Position numbers and translations under genes: made by a program. A stretch of 64,000 nucleotides of DNA from Brachycybe producta (taxonomy: Eukaryota; Arthropoda; Diplopoda; Playtdesmida; Andrognathidae). The stretch spans positions 4,059,383-4,123,382 of the forward strand of contig JAUPFP010000005.1 in NCBI GenBank assembly GCA_036925085.1. Reading direction: 5' to 3'. Positions 47,101 to 56,786 of this stretch are shown in pieces (the stretch's first letter is position 1; every line of letters begins with the position of its first letter). The notes under the pieces are model-generated. The model was not told the origin of the DNA, searched no databases, and was given only the letters and a program-made list of their open reading frames with translations.

Positions 47101-47263
47101 ACAGGCTACCCAGACCTGGAGGCATCCCAGCATGGTTGACCGCAGCCAAACCAATAGATCCTCTCGTTATCTGGTCCTGTCGGACCGTGACGTCAACCTT
47201 TGCAGGTTTCGTTGACTCCTCTTCTTTCGGGCTCTCGTTGACATCTTCTTTTTCGGGCGTCAC
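41102..47263 (-). CDS. pol: Ty3-type Pol polyprotein with ~720-residue C-terminal extension
   Basis: One 2053-codon frame. Residues 100-220 are Lys/Gln-rich tandem repeats (VAKKKVTTPVKTKEEQ). A protease has TDSGAEASV (about 280). The reverse transcriptase runs from RRTSPAQREI to the YLDD box (about 737). RNase H carries HTDACDYQIG and FTDHKAL. The integrase has an HHCC finger (about 1100-1135) and the D,D-E residues in WGMDYVG, TDRGPQF and LAERTNH (about 1165-1260). Beyond residue ~1330 come an acidic stretch, an AT-hook-like KRKRGRPKK (about 1391) and ~650 residues of low-complexity, Arg/Pro-rich sequence of unknown function. The frame starts at a GTG overlapping the gag stop, so coupling by reinitiation or frameshift, both known in the family, is likely. 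Confidence 0.92.
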   Translation of the reverse strand: MTPEKEDVNESPKEEESTKPAKVDVTVRQDQITRGSIGLAAVNHAGMPPGLGSLCQNDNREEESTTPKQSCAAVQLEDSPRHEADFGDGIHVRTIHENGSRRNPLQSGASTSFVKTNDAKMSNRAEQIVVSKGATSVNNQAEQCVAKKKVTTPVKTKEEQCVAKKKVTTPVKTKEEQVVVSKGATLAKNQAEQVVVSKGATPVKTKAEHGVAKKKVATPVNSAAESSLLCRLKNQCCSKTIQDVWTKLTETVTPRELQVQQQDEQTAPKVRVNFGGRELVMTTDSGAEASVISESLVKEMKLVMDPLPFPPNLTGAGGNPLNIMGQVIVPIQVAEKLVRGKLIVIKGRREALLGNDLGKDLNLCLDMNKKKVYFGEELLPDTLQKNQKAEDFIENLKSQEEEDLQEKLLNKGPAKLRLVQNLVLDPKKVAIVEVNAPDDLQEGSLQFIDSCESTFQQRGVKVSPGIIEGRGKSILQIQIFNPSGEVIHLGARETIAEIEDAVTALDVPVGPSIYKIEAQSDEVTVQDYVKFQDSLNVNPNRSREEQMAIRKLLGEFRDIFAFKTSDLKKTNLAKHVIDTGENPPVQEPLRRTSPAQREIIKTTLRDMLDAGIVSPSKSPYASPVVIVKKKNGQHRFCVDYRKLNAQTKSDQYPLPRIDDAFDSLSGATIFATLDLISGYWQFPVEERDREKTAFVCTNGLYEFNRMPFGLMNAPATMQRALDLLLAGHKWETCLVYLDDIVIFAKNFEEFMKRLRDILVLIRNANLSLQPSKCFFGEDEINYLGHKISALGIRPDEEKVQTIQGFPAPKNVTDVRSFLGMTGYYNRFIENYSKIAKPMQALVKKDLDFKWNDDCEVAFDGLKKALCSAPILTLYDPEAEIALHTDACDYQIGVIIYQYAKNERKPGVLGYYSRKLQGAERNYGTTEKECLAIVYGIEKARPYVFNRKFKIFTDHKALCYLRTAQNLDGRLGKWQMKLQPYDYEVVYKKGKTHVDADCVSRYESNVPANWKQKNGEMEALEDLHIFTVYNDFQWEREQSLDEELLLIRESLQQDRLHPYHKKFAIVDGVLYHMKYEDTVPVLTCTVPRQLRIGILEMLHDVPEAGHFGFTKTMKRIQKRFYWKTMKVDVADYVRSCHICQRTKLSHQKVPGLLQPIIVGKPTECWGMDYVGPLPKSTGGVQHILIAVDYATKYCIAKAVARATAQAAIAFVKDKIVNEFGVPQKIITDRGPQFLSNETQAFFKTYAIQHAATTAYHPQADGLAERTNHTVMEVVKRHLDVLQQQADWKKKLGDAVMAYNLVEHNSTKFSPYRVMFGREPRTTLDNMMPRAPIVPLPVTDEADDNLPVENTPEVHREEEEEVIPDASQETHPETSEKEEEEVPENPLEPPKRKRGRPKKTAPKEPVQLDSRVRTRGGEKKNYAKANLPPRWVKFGVKTAKLDPESQEEISNDAEIRICRLAQRRLVGEIERRAKEEKPEVVNSSASSDPEIRLGNPVEPRGDAAAILDATFKFTSEREARESKISRFSTVSSVKKFIFKKRMPRSFGGKSTSSEDSFNFTALFGEGHDDDVMEIEDAALKPGAAITAEKPLGSNASTSSKDRNDSGNSVKKRKSPESEDELVNRFLPLMRSPPPQLGDPEPDIYMGPARDPRQQFPRPPEEMDTPPGSDAEGGVPAELYSSNRRGRTRGERNADKRAMKEWIAKQNEECVKRGQKPIEVPEVGTVLPTTRKPVRDASPANSWATVDEPTVRGYRPELTRKLVLPGPISVPAPPREVSSTSLPPIVPFRPQSTVTVVREGNKRREVHFDRQSPPRERQREMRRPKGQGSAARRKARRDEQFQGCRGHPAIPTAVPSQGAIPKPAAKPKSPSPSKTTPEEEQERQLRLLNNGLVSFSRRGGRHALRYLGVFNSRREISNERPRPRRDVLWTAVVLETPGYPAVVALHASDEPNMIQLIHPGTREQSRTRTLELIAETMLATLIPDRNQDRRFRHHSPRAIERDYSATRMLDFVEATVLATLERSTVVPLETLERLYETTTEGEFGRRDRRGHLSPEP

Positions 47264-48753
47264 TACTTTGGGTGCGAGTGGCGCCCTTGGTAGTTTAAAC
47301 CTGTCAGATGGTTGTCAAAATGGAAATAATGCGTCCGATTATTTATTAGGACAGGCACCATCTTCATTCCATTGGGTAGAACATGGATTTCGTCGGCGCG
47401 GATAACTTTCGGCGCCGTCGTTTCCGACGGTTCATCAACTCTACTAACTGGAGTTGGTGGGGTCGTCTTGTTCTCCTCCTTCTTTGGTTTCGGTTCGTTG
47501 GGGCACTGGAACGCTCGATGTCCAGGCTCCTGACATTGGTAACAGATGAGTGGCCCAGTAGACTTCCTTCTCTGCTGGGGTCTCGATCCACCATCTCGAT
47601 TTGGTTGTGAATCCTGCGTCTTTTCAGACGTGGCCGGATTCTTAGGAGTCCACGTCTGCTTCCTTTGTTGTTGCTGTTGTTGTTGCTTCTGCTGCTGAGG
47701 CTTCTGCTGCTGGGCCGGTTGGTTACCAGTAGACGTCCTGTACACTAGCATCTTCTCCTCTATTAGTTCTCCCTCTGTTTGGGCTGCAAATTTAACAAAG
47801 TCATATAAATTGTCTTTAGGTGCCCCAAATAGATACTGTTTGAGAGATGGTAGCAGGCTCTTCCTCAGGCTCGAGATCAACAAAGAGTCGTCATCATTGG
47901 GATGTATCCTTCGATACATCTCTGCATACTCTTCCGCATAGACTTTGAAGGTTTCGTTGTCCTTCTGAGTCCTTGCGGACAGCTCGTTCTTCATCCTTAC
48001 TTTCTGGTCAGGTAACAGAAATTCATTTATAATTCCATTTCTCATCATGATCCAATTGATCTCGCCATATTCCAAGCGGAAACGAGCAAGCCATTTGATC
48101 GCTCGTTTTCGAAGGAGACCAGTAAAGTGGCTGCATCGCTGCAGGGAGTTCCACTGGTGCGCAATCGCAATATCTTCGAACTCTTCGATATATAGAAGGA
48201 TGTTTTCAGACCCAGTATACTTCGGAAAACCCTGGAGTGGATGTAGCGAATTCTTTTCAGAATACGGCGTAGGTCCCAGGTTTGGAGTCCATTCAGGAGC
48301 TTCAGGCCTGAGCTTTCGCCCGGATTCTGTCGGTGATTTGCTTCTATTTCTGAGATTTCTCTCATGTGTGTGTTCAAAGCGGCGTGGAGTCGATTCTCCA
48401 CATAACCGTCTTACCAATTCTTCTCGACTTTCAGGAGTAGCGTCTTTCATCAGTTCGGCAAACCGGTCGACCATCTTCTGTTCGTTGCTTCGTCGAGAGG
48501 CCTCAGAAGATGCTTCAGTCTTGAGTCGGGTGTCGGCTTGTCGTTCTTCGTCTTCAGCACGCTGTTCTTCCTCCTGGAGTCGCTTCTCTGACGCAAGGGC
48601 CCTCAGCTTGTCCTCCTTCTCTTGCTTCCGTGTTTCTCGGGCAACACGGCGTGTTTCCCGAGCTTTCGCTCGTTCCTTTACGAGCTGTTCACGTCGGCGT
48701 CTGTATTGGAGTTGCTGGGAGAACCTTGCGGTTATTCCGTTGGTATTCATCAT
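47263..48753 (-). CDS. gag: Ty3-type Gag
   Basis: 496 residues. N-terminal 15-115 is a highly charged Arg/Glu/Lys coiled-coil-like segment. About 165-340 is capsid-like (GFPKYTGSENILLYIEEFED, RFRLEYGEINW, FKVYAEEYAEMYRRIHP). A Gln-rich linker follows, then a CCHC zinc knuckle CYQCQEPGHRAFQC near residue 400. The protein packages element RNA in cytoplasmic particles. The end touches the pol frame. Confidence 0.9.
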   Translation of the reverse strand: MMNTNGITARFSQQLQYRRRREQLVKERAKARETRRVARETRKQEKEDKLRALASEKRLQEEEQRAEDEERQADTRLKTEASSEASRRSNEQKMVDRFAELMKDATPESREELVRRLCGESTPRRFEHTHERNLRNRSKSPTESGRKLRPEAPEWTPNLGPTPYSEKNSLHPLQGFPKYTGSENILLYIEEFEDIAIAHQWNSLQRCSHFTGLLRKRAIKWLARFRLEYGEINWIMMRNGIINEFLLPDQKVRMKNELSARTQKDNETFKVYAEEYAEMYRRIHPNDDDSLLISSLRKSLLPSLKQYLFGAPKDNLYDFVKFAAQTEGELIEEKMLVYRTSTGNQPAQQQKPQQQKQQQQQQQRKQTWTPKNPATSEKTQDSQPNRDGGSRPQQRRKSTGPLICYQCQEPGHRAFQCPNEPKPKKEENKTTPPTPVSRVDEPSETTAPKVIRADEIHVLPNGMKMVPVLINNRTHYFHFDNHLTGLNYQGRHSHPK

Positions 48754-48904
48754 TATGTATCGTAATTTGTGTCAATAAAAACGTAAAAATGTTTCGAAAA
48801 ATTTTGTTTGGTTTCAAAATTGTTTGCACAATTGAATTACGATAGTTCTCGTGTTTTTCAACACGTTTCTTAGGGCAAAACGAGGTAGCAAGTTTTATAA
48901 ACTA

Positions 48905-48920
48905 CCCCGCACCTCCACCA
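48905..48920 (-). other. Primer-binding site of the young element
   Basis: Five bases inside the 5' LTR the minus strand reads TGGTGGAGGTGCGGGG, complementary to a tRNA-like 3' end CCCCGCACCTCCACCA. The TGGTGGAGGTG core also follows the older LTRs at 298 and at about 19625. I could not assign the tRNA. Confidence 0.65.
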
Positions 48921-48925
48921 TATAT

Positions 48926-49843
48926 TGTGACGGACCTTTTTCCGCTAGTAGAATCTGCTCTTTTTGGTTAATACGAGCGAGTTTACACTCGTATTGATAG
49001 TGGTTGGCTAGGCCACTAATTCTACTGGCCCGGGAGGACTAGACCAATATAACGTCTATTTTATGTCCTCACTAGTCTCTGGCAAAAGACTTCACAGTCT
49101 TGAGGATCTTTAATCTCTGTATCTCTCGGACTTTCGTCCGTAAATCTGCCCTAAGAATCGTGTAAAAATATACTCACTTATGCGTTGCAGGTTTGCACCT
49201 GTTGGGACCTTCTTGATGTATCCAAAATAGGTGAAGACCTGCAAAATGATGAATTCACAATCGCGGATTCAAATATTGAATAATTAACACCACAGATTGT
49301 GTTTAAATAGAAGAATCTGTTTATTTCCAAGATAAACAAAGTCGGCGAACTGGTTTTGCACACACATACAAATAGCACTTAGAAAAATATTAAAAAGAAA
49401 AGAACCGGGCCAAAATCGGCCATAGGTTCGGTATATAAATCAGAAGTTTAAAAAGCGTCTTTGACATTACAAATGTAACTCTTTATATACCCTGAGAATC
49501 CACAAGTCGGATTCTCAGGGCACAATTCGATAATTGGTTAAAACAATATTTTGGACCAAATGGACCAATCAAAAGATTGATCCATTTGTCCAAAACCATG
49601 ATTCATCTCCTGTTGTCACACATAGGTGACAACAGAAGAAATCAAAACAAAATCAAACTTTAAACGAATAACATGAGGGGGGAACGAAAAGGTCAGATGA
49701 TTATCTCATCACATATGATATCTGGGTCACTCGGTACCAAAAGTACCGAGTGGCCCAGAAGCTAAATAAAGTACAGGGTGACGTTAAACCCAAAAAAAAC
49801 GCAAACGCTAAAGAGCGGAAATAAGCGGCGGGCCCAAACGTCT

Positions 49844-49845
<2 letters not shown>
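48926..49845 (-). repeat. 5' LTR of the young Ty3-type element
   Basis: Same 920 bp as 39896-40815, with no difference found by eye. On the minus strand it carries the promoter TATA box at about 49481-49492 that drives gag-pol. Confidence 0.95.
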
Positions 49846-49890
<45 letters not shown>

Positions 49891-50988
49891 TAATGCAAGT
49901 TTTGTATAATATATGTCCGTAATTATAAACCGATTTACTAATATTTATTAAACTTACACAGCACAGTGACCTTCCTCGGACATGAGCAGGATGTTAAGCA
50001 TATCTGCTTATAACATCCTTAGATTATTCAGGAATATCCTAATAACATGCAGTGCTTGTATGTTAAAAAAGAATTTCTTTTTCCATATGTTCAAATTCGT
50101 ATCAGTCTTTGAGGTAGAGAGGCATGAGTCTCAATAGATAGTTGCATTTAGAAGCGTGCTGTGCTAAGTATGACACCTGAACCAGTATTTGAGATGCCAA
50201 TGGACAATTGAGCAGTTTTCTATTAATAATGACTGCTCTTCGTTCGCTCTCCCCTTAAGGAGGTAGAGAACTGGAGAGATGCACATTTTTAGAGGAATAA
50301 ATGTCATAAAACGAAGACATCCAGGGGACAACCATAATGGTGATTCAGTGGATGTCCACAAAAAGATGGCCTGTAGAGGTAAACAATTGATGTTATTTAC
50401 GATGTCCTCAGAAGATACCCTATAAAGGTCCACATTTGCTGTCCAATGGATATTGGCAAAGAAAGTCCTGTGGTTTATTCATAAAAAGTATGCTGTGCGC
50501 ATTCTTAAAAAATGTGTTGTGAGTTTGTACAACAGAATTATCTTGTGAACATCCATATTTATTCCTAGAAATCTGAACAGCCAATATATAAATGTATGCT
50601 TTGTGCTTCACATAATCGCTTGTAATGTCCATATTACAAAGTTTGCAGACTTTCAAAATCTATTTTCATAATTTTTATTATAGATATCTTAATTAATATC
50701 AAGTATTATACAGAGTGACACATATGTAGAATGTACAAATTTATTTACATTATATTTACTAGGAGATTTTAATCAATATCATGTATTATACAAGGAGTCA
50801 CATATGCTAATTTTTGCGCAACAAAATGCTTCTATTATCTGACCATATCATGGAATTGTTTTCAACTGCAACTTTGGACCCATTTGTAGGGACCTTGAAG
50901 GCAGCTTTTTTATGATAGTTTGAAAAACACTTTTTTTACTGTCATATTATTGTTTATCTTTAGAGTAACCTCTATAGAGCATCAAAGG
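49846..50988. other. Intergenic; short doubled segment only
   Basis: Begins with the rest of the (AT)n tract. Around 50690-50810 a ~110-bp segment is doubled (ATATCAWGTATTATACA.. and CACATATG). No gene supported. Confidence 0.4.
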
Positions 50989-51059
50989 GTCATTCGTGAC
51001 AGCAAAAAGGAGGTTGTTTTGGTTGACACCAAAACAACCTTTTTGCTGTCACAAATGAC
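50989..51059. repeat. ~32-bp-arm hairpin
   Basis: GTCATTCGTGACAGCAAAAA and GGTTGTTTTGG face their complements across a short loop. The only clear defects are one base pair and a short bulge, giving a precursor-miRNA-sized stem, though a MITE relic is as likely. Confidence 0.7.
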
Positions 51060-51274
51060 TTTACTACTTTACTTTAGTCTACTGTAGTCTAAGCTTAGAC
51101 CATGTAGGGGTCTACATGGTTTAAAGATGGATGGATTAAAATCCAAAGTTTGAAGGTTGAATAACGCATGAACGGATTTAGATTTAGAATTGCAGTTCTT
51201 TTTTATTTATTAGGCCTACATGTTGCAGGCAACAATAAAAAAAACTGCCGAGTATACGTTATTTTTTATGATTT

Positions 51275-51487
51275 AGGCTGCCTTCACATAAGACACTTTG
51301 TGTCGCCACAAAAGTGAGTATTCGTTTACAGCCACGAGTGTTGAACACCGCCTTTTTATCATTGGTGCTCAATGTCAGTCCAGTTGAATGTAATGGCAGC
51401 ATTCCATTGTTCTTAATGGTGGTCCATGTTTACCACTGTGTTGGTGACACATAGTGGCAACACAGAGTGTCCCGTGTGAAGGCAGCC
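51275..51487. mobile_element. Harbinger-type MITE
   Basis: Inverted ends GGCTGCCTTCACA.. and ..TGTGAAGGCAGCC, with TTA at both sides (51272-51274, 51488-51490). 213 bp, non-coding. A separate palindrome (about 51507-51581, GCCCGCAT..AGTGG arms) follows it. Confidence 0.8.
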
Positions 51488-51868
51488 TTAGCTTAGGCAT
51501 AATTATTGAACCGAATCTGACAGGCCCGCATGGTAATAAAGTGGTTAACCACTTTATACTATGCGGGCTGGTCAGGTTCAAAATTCAAATCACCAGGAGG
51601 GATACATGAGAAATGTCTACATTGTAATTTTTCATAGCTTACAACTATCTATCAATATAAAATAAAAATTCACATTTAGCAGTCAAAACGCACAGAACAA
51701 AACTCAAACACAAAACACACTTTAGTTGTCAATCGCTGCACGTTCATTTTCTTTAATTTAATTATTTTTATAATAAAGTTAGGGTAGAATCACGCGCACT
51801 GAAAAACCAGCAGAAAACAGCATCGCATGTTTTATGTTTAAATGATGCATTATCTCAAGTGCTCAAAA

Positions 51869-52207
51869 CAGGGGCGTAGCTTGGAGCCCACAGACCCCCG
51901 CCACCGGGGGGGGGGGGGGGAAGGGGCGCAGGATGTTTTTGGGCGCAATGTTAAGAGGGTATTAAGTAGTAAGGCAACCAGAAAAAATCCACTTTTAGTA
52001 AAGAAAAAACTTCATTTGAGTCTTTATAAGGCTATGCTAAATACTGATTTCACCTATAAATTCTAGCCTCTGACCAGGCTCTCTTAATTAAAAACGCAAT
52101 TTTACGTTTACTTATGAATTTCTATTTTAAAAAAAAAATTGGGGGGGGGGGAGCACTGGCACTCAAGATTTTTGCTCACAGGCGCCAAAAACATAGCTAC
52201 GCCACTG
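51869..52207. mobile_element. hAT-type MITE
   Basis: Ends CAGGGGCGTAGCT and AGCTACGCCACTG are inverted; flanks GCTCAAAA and ATTCAAAA agree at 6 of 8. Interior has long G runs and no coding sequence. Related ends occur at 12473 and 27141. Confidence 0.7.
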
Positions 52208-52357
52208 ATTCAAAATGCCTTCCATTAATTGTCACCAAGGCATTGTTGACATCGGTAAGAAACGTATATGCAAATATCGAGTAACATATCACGTATTTTT
52301 GCAACAATTTCCTTCGATTTCTTGCCAAAATGACATAAAGGGTAAGAAATCAAAAAT

Positions 52358-52489
52358 AATTGTCGCATAATTACAAGGGATACATTAATTGGCGTTTGCA
52401 GACCAATTTCTCACCATGTGTTGATGACAATGGGAAGAAATTGGTCTGCAAACGCCAATTAATGTATCCCTTGTAATTATGCGACAATT
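52358..52489. repeat. Perfect 54-bp inverted repeat with 24-base loop
   Basis: Arms 52358-52411 and 52436-52489 are exact complements as far as I can read (AATTGTCGCATAATTACAAG.. and its complement); loop 52412-52435. No transposon-like TIR or target duplication was recognised at its edges. Confidence 0.9.
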
Positions 52490-52877
52490 CTTTTTGAGGC
52501 ATTATAATGCCTCATTTAAACGTAAAATATGCAAATGCTGTTATATCTAATCTACATTGCAACTTTTACTCTTAATTATAAAATTAAAATAAATTTAAGA
52601 AAATAAACATGGTAGTTATTAACAACCAAAGTGTGTATACATTTTTCGGGACACTATACATTTATAAATATAATAATTTACATTATAATAGCAGTGTTTT
52701 TTTTTGCAGTGGTCCACCTGAAACTTTGACGTCTGTTATAATTTTCATGACCATAAAGAAAAGATGGTTGTGATCATATTTTAAAATAATATATGGCTAT
52801 GCACGCTGATAAGGTGCAGGTTTTGCTGCTTTTGGAGAGTGAAGGTACCGTAGCCTTGTCAACATGACTGCCAGCTG

Positions 52878-53119
52878 ATGCCTCTGTGGCACAGTGGAGA
52901 AAGTCTCTGCGTGTGGTACTGGTGGTTCAGCTTTCGAATTCTGGCATGAGCATTTATATTTGTGTTGTTCGCACTTGGTTATTGGACTTGTGTATAGACT
53001 AATTGACTTGTGAATTGCTTGCAATTGGATTATTAATTGGTGTTTTTGATTGGAATGGTTATGAATTGACGTGTATGTCCATTGTCTCTCAACCACCTCA
53101 ATGTTGAAAGGGACGTTAA
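52878..53119 (+). repeat. Possible tRNA-derived SINE
   Basis: Head reads GCCTCTGTGGCACAGTGGAG, close to a pol III A box, and about 45 bases on is CTTTCGAATTCTGGC, resembling a B box. The tail is GT/AT-rich and stops at the Harbinger-type MITE. Only one copy is in view, so it is tentative. Confidence 0.4.
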
Positions 53120-53563
53120 GGGCGACCACAGACGACAGATAGTCGGTGACGGACTAGATTGCAGTAAGGTCATGACAGCACCCATGACAGAGAGCCTGTC
53201 AGATGCACGAGACTGACAGAATGCAAATGCACCCGACCGTCAGTTTGTCGGTGGTTGAGCTTGTGCATGGATGCCTGCCATCATGCTCGCGCACCGTCCA
53301 GAAACTATGTAAACACTATAAACCGGCCGACTAACTAGTAGTTCGTGTATGCGTCCACGGCCGAATACAGGATCTCCATCTCACGTAGTGACGTACCATA
53401 GACAATCGGGTCGGTGGGAAAAATGGAGCATGTCCCATATTTTTGTTGGTTCGCCTTTTAGTCGACCGTGTGCATTGCCCTGTAGGAAGCCATACTGTTC
53501 ATTCTGACCGACTAATCTGTCTGGCATTGTCTGCCACCGACTGTTTGTCGTCTGCACTCGCCC
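53120..53563. mobile_element. Harbinger-type MITE
   Basis: Ends GGGCGACCACAGACGACA and TGTCGTCTGCACTCGCCC-type are inverted; TAA on each side (53117-53119, 53564-53566). 444 bp, relatively GC-rich, non-coding. Confidence 0.8.
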
Positions 53564-53566
53564 TAA

Positions 53567-54356
53567 ATATAACTTACTAACAACAACATGTTTGCCATGT
53601 TGCTTGTCTATTGGATGCCACCCTAAAAAAATATGTTTATGGCAAGGTCAACCATAAACCTAACAATGAGGAGGTTATGAAGAAAACAACAAAAAAAAAG
53701 AGGATTAAACATCCCCTCGGAATGACTTCGTGTTTTCACGCGCAAGAGCAAACAATTTCCAACGTTATTCTCTTCACCTCTACCTCAATTTTTTAACATA
53801 CTCATTGGATACCTTCTTCTACATCTGCCTTATCCTAAGAAGAAGCTTGTGATGTTATAGAAATTGACCAACAATTTAGGATTGTTACAATTAGTCTCAT
53901 AAAAAAGAGATGATATCAAACGTTTTCAACAGTTTAAACAAAAGGATTCTGGAATTCTTTTGTTTGTAACCCTTTTTAATCAGACAAAATGACACAATCC
54001 TAATTTTTTCGATAATTCTTTTGATGTCACATTCTTCTTCTTAGGCGTGATTCAAGGGTAGTGAAAGGATAGTATTCTTGGACTTCATTAGCATAAAGAG
54101 CTTGTGGCTTAATTACAGTTTATAAAAGGTACAAATGTAAAAGGGGTACAAAAGTCAAATAATAACAAAATATAATTTATCGCATTTTACACGTATATAA
54201 TTTTGTTTTTCTTTTTCTAGTTTTTCTTCTTCTTCTTTTAACTGGTTGATTGTAAATGGACCATTTAAAAAAAAACTGATGTTGCCATGATAGAAGTGTC
54301 CACAAAGACTTGGTGAATACGAAATGTTTATTTGTTTATGTAACTATAATTTATAA
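53567..54356. other. Intergenic; dispersed-repeat fragment only
   Basis: A segment near 53910-53960 (GATATCAAACGTTYTCAACAG) recurs at about 38850-38885. No gene supported. Confidence 0.4.
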
Positions 54357-54360
54357 AGTG

Positions 54361-55199
54361 TGTAACGAATTCATCGTTTGCAATTCGTCGTTTATTTTAA
54401 TCACCCTGTAGATTTTGAGTTATCTGTATAGGACGGGTTTCACCTCATGCTTGGGGGTGGTTGGGAGATATCCAGTCGATACCTCCCTACCCCCCAGGAT
54501 GAGTAAAAGACGGCAGAAGAATTGTATCGTCAATTCTTATAGGATATCGTCAATTCTTATAGGATAGTTCCTAGAAGAATTGACGATATAGAACTTTTGG
54601 CCAGTGAAACTCCGGTCAAGTGTAACGAAAAGGATGAAGAAGTCCTTTTCGTTTGAATTCTTAATTGGATTTTATTGTTATATTTTGTTACATCTTATAG
54701 ATGTTTTCGTTTTTTAGATTGTTAATTGATTAAAGGTCCTGTTGTGTCCAAGAGACTTGGACACACCTGGCACCTTTGTTTAACAATCATATGTTTGTAT
54801 TGTATTAAGAGTATATAAGCAGGACTACTTGGATTGAGAATCAGACTGGTTAAATCTACGAACTAGACACACCACTGATATCTCAATCCACGGTGTCTCG
54901 CTGTTTATTGAATAAATATCTTTGTAAATATAAATTTATATGTGTGGACTTATGGGAGTGGGACTTAGATTACAGCTGCCACTCCGTCAATGATTCGACC
55001 AGCAGCCACGTGTAAGAAGACATATCTACGCTATTTTCTACCTCTGGACTCCTGATCTACCGACCCTCGTGTCCCTCGTGGTTAAGTATCCAACACAGGA
55101 GCCAATCGACCGAAAGACTTAATCATCAACATCCAATCGACACTTTTGAAAGGCGAACAGAAATCTCTCTGCTAACCGTGCAGAAATGGGGATGTTACA
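54361..55199 (+). repeat. Solo LTR with AGTG target duplication
   Basis: 839 bp from TGTAACGAATTC to GGGATGTTACA, with AGTG at 54357-54360 and 55200-55203. TATA box GTATATAAGC (about 54810), poly(A) signal GAATAAATAT (about 54910). A short unit ATCGTCAATTCTTATAGGAT is doubled near 54525-54565. Family not matched to the other LTRs here. Confidence 0.85.
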
Positions 55200-55340
55200 A
55201 GTGAAAATACAAAAAAGCATAACACAAAAAATCAGATAACACTAAGTATATTTTTGATCCCATTCCTCATTATAATTTATAAGGTTTTTCAGAGTAGCAC
55301 CATTTTGATGAACGGCGGAACAAAAATATTAAGGGTAATT

Positions 55341-55640
55341 GTCTTCTAGATGCCCTGAAATGAACTCAGTCGAGCCTAACAGACTTCCGAATACCACAGA
55401 AACCCATAAATTCAAAAAAGTAAAAATTGTCAAAAAATGAAAATTTTCCAAGAGTCCATGAATATTTTAAAAAAACGGCAAAAAATGAAAGTATTCTAGA
55501 TGCCTTGAAAAGCACTGAAATAAACTCAGTCGAGCCCAACAGTCTTTCGAGGACCATAGAAACCCATAAATTCAAAAAAGTTAAAATTGTCAAAAAAAAT
55601 AAAAAATTTCCAAGAGAGTCCATGAATATTTTCAAAAATG
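55341..55640. repeat. Tandem duplication, ~151-bp unit
   Basis: Two units aligned on TCTAGATGCC (55344, 55495), both containing AACTCAGTCGAGCC and AAACCCATAAATTCAAAAAA. Non-coding. Confidence 0.8.
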
Positions 55641-55934
55641 TTCAGACCAAGAACAAAAATGACCTAGTATTGCATTACATTTTTGGAATGATTGAATTTC
55701 ATTGCTGCCCATGCAGCATGAACATCCTGTTTTTATTCCAAAAAATTAGAAATAATTTTTAAAAAAAGAAAATTAATTAATTTTTGGGGGGGTAGCAGCC
55801 GCCACCCCACACGCCCCCTAATTTATGCCTTTGCCAAATGGGGTTCCATGGAACCTTAGTGATCCATGAAGAAAAAGTGAAGGTTCCACCAGAAAATAAA
55901 AAAAATTATTAAATGTCACACTTTAAAAACTATT

Positions 55935-56786
55935 AGTCCAGTCAACGAAGCCGGAGACACCATAGGGCAAGGAGACATACAAATCCTTAGGAGCAACAAC
56001 AACGTCCAGTAAGTTCCAGCCAAGAAGGAAGACGTACATCAATGGTGGCCAGAAGTGATGGTCACCATCCTTCTGTGCAGATTACACCCCTATACAGAAG
56101 GATGATCATAATCTATCACCATCCGACTACATCTGTAGCTCGAATCTTCTCCGTGCGGTCACCACGCGATCAGAAAAGAAATGAGTCACAGAAAAGAGCA
56201 TAGAGAGGTTGCGAGATTTTGTCAAAGGACGCCATGAAGCTTACAGGGTTCATGGTGTAAATGCATAATATACAGCTTATATACAAAGATATAACCCCTA
56301 AATAACGAGAAAGTTTCGGAATCTCGAAATTTCCCGAAAATTTTAAACTGCTGTAACTTTTGATCATTTGAAGATAAAATAAAAAATAATAACTCATTTT
56401 AAAGGAAATTTAATGCTCTACAACTTCTACTATGAGGAGAAACGAGTGAAGCGTGAGGCAAAAAAGCATTTTTTGAAAATTTGCTATTTTAGCTAGCAGA
56501 TATCCTAAATAGAAAAACATGAATAGAAACAATCTTGTAGAAAATTATGTCAGCTATCATTTTGAATAGAATAATGTTTTCGCTATGGTGCACTGTTTTC
56601 GAGATATAAGCACAAAGCAACAAAGTGACCTTCTACGTGCCCCCCCCTGCACCCCACTCACCTCATAGGTCCGGGGACTTTTAGTATGTTTACCTCCTAA
56701 CTACTCCAAACACATCTATGAAGTCAAAAATTCTGTTCCTGACCATGCCCTCTACACCCCCTTTTTGAGCATTCATTGACTGGACT
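55935..56786. mobile_element. TIR element of unknown superfamily with an LTR fragment inside
   Basis: Ends AGTCCAGTCAACGAA and TTCATTGACTGGACT are inverted. Immediately inside the left end, 55948-56245 matches the 3' part of the LTRs at 298/2059 (CCGGAGACACCA, GGTCACCATCCTTCTG, CCGTGCGGTCACC). The remainder is non-coding. Fossil cargo. Confidence 0.6.

Larger units (their letters stand above)
39896..49845 (-). mobile_element. Whole-looking, very young Ty3-type LTR retrotransposon
   Basis: 9.95 kb on the minus strand: 5' LTR 48926-49845, primer-binding site near 48905-48920, gag 47263-48753, pol 41102-47263, polypurine tract at 40816-40827 and 3' LTR 39896-40815. The LTRs look identical by eye over 920 bp, so the insertion is recent. 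It sits in an (AT)n tract with ATAT on both sides, so a 4-bp duplication is possible but not provable. No envelope gene was recognised. Looks whole; I saw no obvious break. Confidence 0.93.

Noticed and set aside
41086-48845. Many plus-strand open frames of 60-240 codons
   Set aside because: They are antisense to gag and pol of the Ty3-type element.
52797-53129. 110-codon minus-strand frame
   Set aside because: Covers the putative SINE; composition and position do not support a gene.
55935-56786. Polinton-type terminus (ends begin AG)
   Set aside because: No 6-bp target duplication, no Polinton gene, and the element is under 1 kb.
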